Positions 35,547 through 44,400 of a stretch of 64,000 bases of DNA are shown in pieces. Both the position numbers and the translations under genes were made by a program. Numbering within the stretch: the first letter of the stretch is position 1; every line of letters begins with the position of its first letter. The notes beneath the pieces are model-generated. The model worked only from the letters and a program-made list of their open reading frames with translations, was not told the DNA's origin and did not search any database. Source of the DNA: Prostheceraeus crozeri (taxonomy: Eukaryota; Platyhelminthes; Polycladida; Euryleptidae); the NCBI GenBank assembly GCA_907163375.1, contig CAJQUW010003429.1, forward strand, positions 1 to 64,000, read 5' to 3'.

Positions 35547-36770
35547 ATGGTCAACAATGACAAAAATAAGAAGTTCCACATTAAAATGTGTGTATGCGGC
35601 CGAATTAACCGCCGAGACGGTCTCAAGGACCACATCAAGAAGGCAGGGGCCGACCACATGGTTATCCTGAGTAGGGTTGCCTGTGTGAAGTGCAGGGTGC
35701 TGTTGGTTGTTGGGCAGGAGGCCGAGTTTTATTTGAGGCATGGTGAGTGCACAGGAGGGTTGGTGACCGATTTGAGATTTGTGGAGTTGATGAATGCTGA
35801 GAAGGAGCGAATGTTGGGGAAAGAGGCCAAGAATGTTGTTGAGAATGCTAGTGGGAATGTTGTTGAGAATGCTAGTGGGAATGTTGTTCAGAATGCTAGT
35901 GGGAATGCTGTGGAGAATGAGGTAGAGAATGCTGTGGCCGGTTTGAAGGCTGACAAGTGGCGGAAGAGATTGTTTGAGAGTGATGAGGATGAAGTGGATT
36001 TGGATAGGGAGCGAGTGAGGAAGCGTGTGAGGAAGTTGAGCTCTTCGTCGTCGGAGGTATCCGATATTGTCATTACCGACCCCCCGCAGAGCTCATCTTC
36101 CCCAATAGTGAAGGGTGGTGGGGTACGGAAGCAGTCGGCGCGGTGGGATGAGGACATGGAAGAGAAGCATGTGTCGCAGCAAGCGGCACATGCTTTGTTG
36201 GTTGATCGGTACGAAAGTTTGAAGAAGGTGAATGAGAGAACGTTGAGTGAGTTGAGTGAGCTGAAAATGAAGGAGGTGAAATGTAAGGAGGTGGCAGATG
36301 AGAATATCCGTATGAGGCGTGTTGTGAAAGAGTTGAAGGAGAATGTGCGAGTGTTGGAAGACAAGAATGATGAGCGAGAGAAGAGGAAGAGTGCTGCAGA
36401 GAGGAGAATGGGAGAGGCAGAGTCGAAGTATGAGGAGTTGATGAAGGAGATGAGTGTATTGAGAGCGAGGAATGCTGAGTTGGAGAGGAGTGTGAGTAGG
36501 CAGGGTGATGAGAGAGAGTCGTTTTCGAAGTTGGAGCGCATGAGGAATGAGTGGAGTCGTGTGAATGAGGACAGAATGTTTGAGTTCCACATCCCTATTC
36601 GGGATAACCATCTGGGCGGTCAAGTCCTCGTCAACCAAAGCCTAGACGAGAGTATAATCTGCTATAATGGTCATCCGACTAAGAAGTGCTTACATGCCAC
36701 ACTCAAAATGCGCGGCCATTTACAAAAATTTTCAGTCAGGAAGCCCGCGAGACTGCCTAAGGATGACTAA
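35547..36770 (+). CDS. Right-arm Cys/His-finger and coiled-coil protein, 407 aa
   Basis: No known family recognised. I chose ATG 35547 (GCAGCCATGG, a good start context) over ATG 35490, because a 5' UTR intron (GTAAGC 34,969 to TTACAG 35,526) would remove the earlier one and because the left paralogue also starts just after its acceptor. Residues 15-68 form a candidate zinc domain: C15, C17, H29, H37, C46, C49, H65, C68. Then come three near-perfect copies of VVENASGN, a basic segment (RERVRKRVRK) with a Ser-rich acidic stretch, and a long charged coiled coil from about residue 210 to 345. The last 60 residues are neutral. The plus strand is strikingly G-rich over the coiled coil. A 60-bp intron (36,775-36,834) starts 4 bp after the stop codon. 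A nuclear DNA- or RNA-binding, self-associating protein would fit; that is inference. Confidence 0.75.
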   Translation: MVNNDKNKKFHIKMCVCGRINRRDGLKDHIKKAGADHMVILSRVACVKCRVLLVVGQEAEFYLRHGECTGGLVTDLRFVELMNAEKERMLGKEAKNVVENASGNVVENASGNVVQNASGNAVENEVENAVAGLKADKWRKRLFESDEDEVDLDRERVRKRVRKLSSSSSEVSDIVITDPPQSSSSPIVKGGGVRKQSARWDEDMEEKHVSQQAAHALLVDRYESLKKVNERTLSELSELKMKEVKCKEVADENIRMRRVVKELKENVRVLEDKNDEREKRKSAAERRMGEAESKYEELMKEMSVLRARNAELERSVSRQGDERESFSKLERMRNEWSRVNEDRMFEFHIPIRDNHLGGQVLVNQSLDESIICYNGHPTKKCLHATLKMRGHLQKFSVRKPARLPKDD

Positions 36771-36871
36771 CTTGGTAAGTGAAAAGCAAATAAGATAGTA
36801 TATCCTTTTCTAATACATATCATTTTCATTGCAGATCTTTGCCTGCCTTCACCACCCCATCAATTCACTCC

Positions 36872-37010
36872 CGAGAACGAACCATCGGCTCTCTTAAGGG
36901 CCACTTAGGGGCAAGACATGATAGAGCCTCCACGCGGTTTGCCCTGGGCAGTCTTCGGACTGGCGAATACTATCATTAAGTTGAATCTGCTATCAGTCAA
37001 CTTGAACGTT
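36872..37010 (+). repeat. 139-bp module A, copy 1
   Basis: Follows the coiled-coil gene and its 3' intron. Eighteen bases after it ends, a TATA box for the next gene begins. Differs from the other copies at only a few positions. Confidence 0.9.
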
Positions 37011-37027
37011 GCGTCGCGTTAGAGGGG

Positions 37028-37035
37028 TATATAAA
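37028..37035 (+). promoter_or_regulatory. TATA box of the 88-aa gene
   Basis: TATATAAA lies 39 bp before the ATG, which leaves a 5' UTR of about 10 nt if transcription starts at the usual distance. Confidence 0.7.
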
Positions 37036-37066
37036 CCACTGCCTCTCATTTCATTTCATTTCAATC

Positions 37067-37333
37067 ATGCAGACGCCGAACAGTCAAGTCAGCTCTCCTC
37101 GCGGACCGCAGTTAAGGCCGCGAAATTTATTTGAGGAGTTTGTCAGGCTAGAGGAGCAAGACAGAGTTTATAATAATCTTGCTCGGATTGGCAATCCGAT
37201 GACAGCAACTGCTGTCAATCCAACGGAATGGCGCTACATTCCACTTTTTAGCCATGTACCAGTTAGTGTGGAAGTCGACAGTGCTACCAAAGAGAGAGTC
37301 AAAGACTCTCTCAGCAGAATTGGTAGGGTGTAA
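37067..37333 (+). CDS. Hypothetical protein, 88 aa
   Basis: Opens at ATG 37067 behind a TATA box and a TCATTTCATTTCAATC leader, which resembles the CATTCAATTTCAAG leader of the next gene. The product is hydrophilic, with a mixed-charge helix-prone start (RNLFEEFVRLEEQDRVYNNL) and a C-terminal VSVEVDSATKERVKDSLSRI. No Cys clusters, signal peptide or membrane segment. No family recognised. Module A copy 2 starts 14 bp after its stop and happens to be open in the same frame, so a read-through product is conceivable but unproven. Confidence 0.55.
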   Translation: MQTPNSQVSSPRGPQLRPRNLFEEFVRLEEQDRVYNNLARIGNPMTATAVNPTEWRYIPLFSHVPVSVEVDSATKERVKDSLSRIGRV

Positions 37334-37347
37334 GATGACGTTACTCC

Positions 37348-37486
37348 CGAGAACGAACCACCGGCTCTCTTAAGGGCCACCATGGGGCAAGATTTGATAG
37401 AACCTCCTCGCGGTTTGCCCTGGGCAGTCTTCGGACTGGCGAATACTATCATTAAGTTGAATCTGCTATCAGTCAACTTGAACGTT
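37348..37486 (+). repeat. 139-bp module A, copy 2
   Basis: Begins 14 bp after the stop of the 88-aa gene. It is followed almost at once by module B (37489-37508), which in the full block lies about 370 bp further out. Copy 2 is therefore a shortened version of the block. Confidence 0.9.
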
Positions 37487-37488
37487 AT

Positions 37489-37508
37489 GCAGTCGATTGC
37501 TATCCCTG
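37489..37508 (+). repeat. Module B copy in the promoter of the 85-aa gene
   Basis: GCAGTCGATTGCTATCCCTG. The same 20 bp occurs at 38387-38406 and inverted at 2034-2053, and with one change inverted at 1825-1844. Confidence 0.85.
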
Positions 37509-37551
37509 AAGCATTCTGATTCGCTGTTGAGCAATTCATTGTTGAAAACCC

Positions 37552-37559
37552 TATATAAG
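37552..37559 (+). promoter_or_regulatory. TATA box of the 85-aa gene
   Basis: TATATAAG, 48 bp before the ATG and 44 bp after module B. Confidence 0.7.
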
Positions 37560-37599
37560 CCAGAAGATTGTAGCGCTTCTCATTCAATTTCAAGTCACG

Positions 37600-37857
37600 A
37601 TGGAAGCAACGTCTCCTGCCAACAGCATTCTCGTCTTCATCGATGAAGACAACGCCATTCCCGAGTTCGTCATCCTCGACGAGTGGGATGAAGAGGATGA
37701 TAAGAAGGGGAAGATCAAGAGGATCGTTTGGACGGATGGGGTGTGGACTCCGAATACCACTCGCATCCGAAAGGTGCCAGATGCACCAGCACGAGCTAGG
37801 CGGTATAGGGTCTATGACAACCTAACCGTCATACCCATTGACTATTCCAGCCAATAG
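37600..37857 (+). CDS. Hypothetical acidic protein, 85 aa
   Basis: Opens at ATG 37600 (CACGATGG) behind a TATA box. The N-terminal half is strongly acidic (VFIDEDNAIPEF, then DEWDEEDDKK) and the C-terminal half is basic and aromatic (RKVPDAPARARRYRVYDNL). No cysteines, signal peptide or membrane segment. No family recognised. Module A copy 3 starts 20 bp after the stop. The next AATAAA on this strand is in the satellite near 38.5 kb. Confidence 0.55.
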   Translation: MEATSPANSILVFIDEDNAIPEFVILDEWDEEDDKKGKIKRIVWTDGVWTPNTTRIRKVPDAPARARRYRVYDNLTVIPIDYSSQ

Positions 37858-37869
37858 TCAACTTAGATT

Positions 37870-38452
37870 CACACCCCGAGAACGAACCATCGGCTCTCTT
37901 AAGGGCCACCATGGGGCAAGACATGATAGAACCTCCACGCGGTTTGCCCTGGGCAGTCTTCGGACTGGCGAATACTATCATTAAGTTGAATCTGCTATCA
38001 GTCAACTTGAACGTTGCAAATGAAGTTCGGTGTAATACTTCCTTTCGACGGGCGTTCCTGTAAAGGGCGGCGGTGAAACCCGTAGCTATGTATACCGCAA
38101 GGGACATTCGGCAATGGTCAATCTTGTTAAACCTCTCTGCGTCATGTTTGCAAGTGATTGCCTCTGTCTCAACGTAGTATACATTCGCGTCAGGGCGACA
38201 TTTAGCCAACTGTCGAAGGTTGCCTAAAACTTTCCATTGCATACGTTATGAGAACCATGAGTTCTACCTGTCTCTATCAATGAGACGAATTGATGAATGG
38301 GATGAAATGGGAGGACACTCACGCGCCACACGCAAGATAACACACTTCTCTCTTCCGTAGTCTAACAAGCTCTTTACACATGGATCGCAGTCGATTGCTA
38401 TCCCTGTATCATGTAAGCTATCTAAATTTTTTTAACACTATTTCATCTACCA
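37870..38452 (-). repeat. Right copy of the ~585-bp inverted block
   Basis: Reverse-complement partner of 1980-2569. It contains module A copy 3 (37877-38015) at the inner end and module B (38387-38406) near the outer end, where the satellite begins. The inward 137-aa frame of the left copy is also open here (38242-37829). Confidence 0.8.
37877..38015 (+). repeat. 139-bp module A, copy 3
   Basis: Follows the 85-aa gene by 20 bp. Identical in length to the other three copies and closest to the left-arm copy. Confidence 0.9.
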
Positions 38453-38454
38453 TT

Positions 38455-41400
38455 TCAAGAATTTACAAGTTAGAAATTAAGTTTCAATGGTGTATACGTT
38501 AGAAATAAAGTTTTATCTGTTTGTATATCAAAATAAAGTTTGAAGAGTTTACAAGTTAGAAATAAAGTTTCAATAGTGTATGCGTTAGAAATAAAGTTTT
38601 ACCTGTTTATATATCAAAATAAAGTTTCAAGAGTTTACAAGTTAGAAATAAAGTTTCAATAGTGTATATGTTAGAAATAAAGGTGTAACTGTTTGTAAAA
38701 ATAAGATCGCAAGATTTACTAGTTTAAAAGTTAGACTAAGTGTAAATTAAAAATAAAATTATAACTGTTCACGAGTTAAAGCGTTGATGCAACGATGAAC
38801 AATTAATAAGCTAAAAAGTTTTAGATTCACTTTAACATTACCATATGTTTACAGATAGAAATGTATCGCAGCAAAGCTACTTCATGAGTTAGTTTGCCAG
38901 GAGTGTATCATCTCAAACTTTTACTCCGACTGTGGAACATTGATTTCCATGATGAATTTAAAATAGTCAGAATCGATGACGAACAAGATTTACTAGTTTA
39001 CAAGTTGGACAAAGCGTTCTACTATTTGTAAATGAAAGATATCATTTCAACAGTTTACCAGTTAGAAATAAAGTTTCAACAGTCTACAAGTTAAGCATAA
39101 AGTTTCAACCGTTTACAAGTTAAAAATGAAGTTTCAATAGTATGTATGTTAAGAATAAAGTTTCATCTGTTTATATGTTAGAAATAAAAATGAAGGTTCA
39201 CCAGTTTACAAGTTAAGAATAAAGTTTTATCTGCTTGTATGTCAGAAATGAAATAAAGTTTCACCAGTTTAAGAGTTAAAAATAAAGTTTCAATATTTTG
39301 CAAGTTAAAACTAATGTTTCAATAGTGCATATGTTAAGAATAAAGTTTTATCTGTTTGTATGCTAGAAATAGAATGAAGTTTCACCAGTTGGCAAGTTAA
39401 GAATAAAGTTTTATCTGTTTGTATGATAGAAATAAAACAAAGTTTCAACCGTTTAAAAGTGAAAAATAAAGTTTCAATAGTTTACAAATTAAGAATAAAG
39501 TTTCAATAGTGTGTATGTAAGAAATATAGTTCTATCTGTTTATATGTTAGAAATAGAATGAAGATTCACCAGTTTACAAGTTAAGAAAAAAGTTCTATCT
39601 GTTTATATGTTAGAAATAAAATGAAGTTTCATCAGTTTACAAGTTAAGAATAAAGTTTCAATAGTTTACAAGTTAAGAATAAAGTTTCAATATTGTATAT
39701 GTTAAGAATAAAGTTTTATCTGTTTATATGTTAGAAATAGAATGAAGTTTCACCAGTTTACATGTTACGAATAAAGTTCTATCTGTTTAAGTTTACAAGT
39801 TAAGAATAAACTTCTATCTGTTTGTATGTTAGAAATAAAACAAAGTTTCAACCGTTTACAAGTTAAAAATAAAGTTTCAATAGTTTACAAGTTAAGAATA
39901 AAGTTTCAATAGTGTGCATGTTCAGAATAAAGTTCTATCTGTTTATATGTTAGAAATAGAATGAAGTTTCACCAGTTTACAAGTTAAGAATAAAGTTATA
40001 TCTGTTTATATGTTAGAAATAAAATGAAGTTTCATCAGTTTACAAGTTAAGAATAAAGTTCTAAATGTTTGTATGTTAGAAATAAAACAAAGTTTCAACC
40101 GTTAACAAGCTAAAAATAAAGTTTCAATAGTTTGCAAGTTAAAACTAATGTTTCACTAGTCGTCAAGTTAAGAATAAAGTTTTATCTGTTTGTATGATAG
40201 AAATAAAACAAAGTTTCATCAGTTTACAAGTTAAAAATAAAGTTTCAATAGTTTACAAGTTAAGAATAAAGTTTCAATAGTGTGTATGTTCAGAATAAAG
40301 TTCTATCTGTTCATATGTTAGAAATAGAATGAAGTTTCACCAGTTTACAAGTTAAGAATAAAGTTTTATCTGTTTGTATGATAGAAATAAAACAAAGTTT
40401 CAACCTTTTACAAGTTAAAAATAAAGTTTCAATAGTTTACAAGTTAAGAATAAAGTTTCAATAGTGTGTATGTTAGAAATATAGTTCTATCTGTTTATAT
40501 GTTAGAAATAAAATGAAGTTTCACTAGTTTACAAGTTAAGAAAAAAGTTCTATCTGTTTCTATGATAGAAATAAAATGAAGTTTCATCAGTTTACAAGTT
40601 AAGAATAAAGTTTCAATAGTTTACAAGTTAAGAATAAAGTTTCAATAGTGTATATGCTAAGAATAAAGTTCTATCTGTTTATATGTTAGAAATAGAATGA
40701 AGTTTTACCAGTTTACAAGTTACGAATAAAGTTCTATCTGTTTAAGTTTACAAGTTAAGAATAAAGTTCTATCTGTTTGTATGTTAGAAATAAAACAAAG
40801 TTTCAACCGTTTACAAGTTAAAAATAAAGTTTCAATAGTTTACAAGTTAAGAATAAAGTTTCAATAGTGTGCATGTTCAGAATAAAGTTCTATCTGTTTA
40901 TATGTTAGAAATAGAATGAAGTTTCACCAGTTTACAAGTTAAGAATAAAGTTCTATCTGTTTATATGTTAGAAATAAAATGAAGTTTCATCAGTTTACAA
41001 GTTAAGAGTAAAGTTCTATCTGTTTGTATGTTAGAAATAAAACAAAGTTTCAACCGTTAACAAGTTAAAAATAAAGTTTTAATAGTTTGCAAGTTAAAAC
41101 TAATGTTTCACTAGTTGGCAAGTTAAGAATAAAGTTTTATCTGTTTGTATGATAGAAATAAAACAAAGTTTCAACCGTTTAAAAGTTAAAAATAAAGTTT
41201 CAATAGTTTACAAGTTAGGAATAAAGTTTCAATAGTGTTCATGTTCAGAATAAAATTCTATCTGTTTATATGTTTGAAATAGAATGAAGTTTTACCAGTT
41301 TACAAGTTAAGAATAAAGTTTTATCTGTTTGTATGTTAGAAATAAAACAAAGTTTCAACCGTTAAAAAGTAAAAAATAAAGTTTCAATAGCTTGCAAGTT

Positions 41401-44400
41401 AAAACTAATGTTTTAATAGTGCGTATGTTAAGAATAAAGTTTTATCTGTTAGTTTGTTAGAAATAAAATGAAGCTTCACCAGTTTACAAATTAAGAATAA
41501 AGTTTTATCTGCCTGTATGTCAGAAATGAAGTAAAGTTTCACCAGTTTAAAAGTTAAAAAAAAAGTTTCAATAATGTGTACGTTAGAAACAAAGTTTCAA
41601 CCGTTTACACGTTAAAAATAAAGTTTCAATAGTTTACAAGTTAAGAATAAAGTTTCAGTAGTGTATATGTTAAGAACAAAGTTCTATCTGTTTGTATGTT
41701 AGAAATAGAATGAAGTTTCATCCGTTTACAAGTTAAGAATAAAGTTTTATGTGTTTGTATGTTAGAAATAAAACAAATTTTTTAACGTTTACAAGTTAAA
41801 AATAAAGTTTCAATAGTTTACAAGTTAAGACTAAAGTTTCAATAGTTTACAAGTTAAGAATAAAGTTTCAATAGTGTATATGTTAAGAATAAAGTTCTAT
41901 CTGTTTATATGTTAGAAATAGACTGAAGTTTCACCAGTTTACAAGTTAAGAGTAAAGTTCTATCTGTTTATATGTTAGAAATAGAATGAAGTTTCACCAG
42001 TTTACAAGTTAAGAATAAAGTTTTATCTGTTTGTATGATAGAAATAAAACAAAGTTTCAACCTTTTACAAGTTAAAAATAAAGTTTCAATAGTTTACAAG
42101 TTAAGAATAAAGTTTCAATAGTGTGTATGTTAGAAATATAGTTCTATCTGTTTATATGTTAGAAATAAAATGAAGTTTCACTAGTTTACAAGTTAAGAAA
42201 AAAGTTCTATCTGTTTCTATGATAGAAATAAAATGAAGTTTCATCAGTTTACAAGTTAAGAATAAAGTTTCAATAGTTTACAAGTTAAGAATAAAGTTTC
42301 AATAGTGTATATGCTAAGAATAAAGTTCTATCTGTTTATATGTTAGAAATAGAATGAAGTTTTACCAGTTTACAAGTTACGAATAAAGTTCTATCTGTTT
42401 AAGTTTACAAGTTAAGAATAAAGTTTTATCTGTTTGTATGATAGAAATAAAACAAAGTTTCAACCGTTTAAAAGTTAAAAATAAAGTTTCAATAGTTTAC
42501 AAGTTAGGAATAAAGTTTCAATAGTGTTCATGTTCAGAATAAAATTCTATCTGTTTATATGTTTGAAATAGAATGAAGTTTTACCAGTTTACAAGTTAAG
42601 AATAAAGTTTTATCTGTTTGTATGTTAGAAATAAAACAAAGTTTCAACCGTTAAAAAGTAAAAAATAAAGTTTCAATAGCTTGCAAGTTAAAACTAATGT
42701 TTTAATAGTGCGTATGTTAAGAATAAAGTTTTATCTGTTAGTTTGTTAGAAATAAAATGAAGCTTCACCAGTTTACAAATTAAGAATAAAGTTTTATCTG
42801 CCTGTATGTCAGAAATGAAGTAAAGTTTCACCAGTTTAAAAGTTAAAAAAAAAGTTTCAATAATGTGTACGTTAGAAACAAAGTTTCAACCGTTTACACG
42901 TTAAAAATAAAGTTTCAATAGTTTACAAGTTAAGAATAAAGTTTCAGTAGTGTATATGTTAAGAACAAAGTTCTATCTGTTTGTATGTTAGAAATAGAAT
43001 GAAGTTTCATCCGTTTACAAGTTAAGAATAAAGTTTTATGTGTTTGTATGTTAGAAATAAAACAAATTTTTTAACGTTTACAAGTTAAAAATAAAGTTTC
43101 AATAGTTTACAAGTTAAGACTAAAGTTTCAATAGTTTACAAGTTAAGAATAAAGTTTCAATAGTGTATATGTTAAGAATAAAGTTCTATCTGTTTATATG
43201 TTAGAAATAGACTGAAGTTTCACCAGTTTACAAGTTAAGAGTAAAGTTCTATCTGTTTATATGTTAGAAATAGAATGAAGTTTCACCAGTTTACAAGTTA
43301 AGAATAAAGTTTTATCTGTTTGTATGATAGAAATAAAACAAAGTTTCAACCTTTTACAAGTTAAAAATAAAGTTTCAATAGTTTACAAGTTAAGAATAAA
43401 GTTTCAATAGTGTGTATGTTAGAAATATAGTTCTATCTGTTTATATGTTAGAAATAAAATGAAGTTTCACTAGTTTACAAGTTAAGAAAAAAGTTCTATC
43501 TGTTTCTATGATAGAAATAAAATGAAGTTTCATCAGTTTACAAGTTAAGAATAAAGTTTCAATAGTTTACAAGTTAAGAATAAAGTTTCAATAGTGTATA
43601 TGCTAAGAATAAAGTTCTATCTGTTTATATGTTAGAAATAGAATGAAGTTTTACCAGTTTACAAGTTACGAATAAAGTTCTATCTGTTTAAGTTTACAAG
43701 TTAAGAATAAAGTTCTATCTGTTTGTATGTTAGAAATAAAACAAAGTTTCAACCGTTTAGAAGTTAAAAATAAAGTTTCAATAGTTTACAAGTTAAGAAT
43801 AAAGTTTCAATAGTGTGCATGTTCAGAATAAAGTTCTATCTGTTTATATGTTAGAAATAGAATGAAGTTTCACCAGTTTACAAGTTAAGAATAAAGTTCT
43901 ATCTGTTTATATGTTAGAAATAAAATGAATTTTTATCAGTTTACAAGTTAAGAGTAAAGTTCTATCTGTTTGTATGTTAGAAATAAAACAAAGTTTCAAC
44001 CGTTAACAAGTTAAAAATAAAGTTTTAATAGTTTGCAAGTTAAAACTAATGTTTCACTAGTTGGCAAGTTAAGAATAAAGTTTTATCTGTTTGTATGATA
44101 GAAATAAAACAAAGTTTCAACCGTTTAAAAGTTAAAAATAAAGTTTCAATAGTTTACAAGTTAGGAATAAAGTTTCAATAGTGTTCATGTTCAGAATAAA
44201 ATTCTATCTGTTTATATGTTTGAAATAGAATGAAGTTTTACCAGTTTACAAGTTAAGAATAAAGTTCTATCTGTTTATATGTTAGAAATAGAATGAAGTT
44301 TCATAAGTTTACAAGTTAAGAATAAAGTTTTATCTGTTTGTATGTTAGAAATAAAACAAAGTTTCAACCGTTAAAAAGTAAAAAAATAAAGTTTCAATTG

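Noticed and set aside
35888-36638. Long minus-strand frames (234 and 181 aa) opposite the coiled-coil gene
   Set aside because: They are shadows of a G-rich, Glu/Lys-rich coiled-coil gene. Low-complexity Ser/Leu/Thr translation with no motif.
640-38460. Calling the mirrored locus an integrated large DNA virus
   Set aside because: Inverted ends, TATA boxes and compact small genes are suggestive, but no capsid, polymerase, packaging or other hallmark gene is visible, and the interior is host-like.
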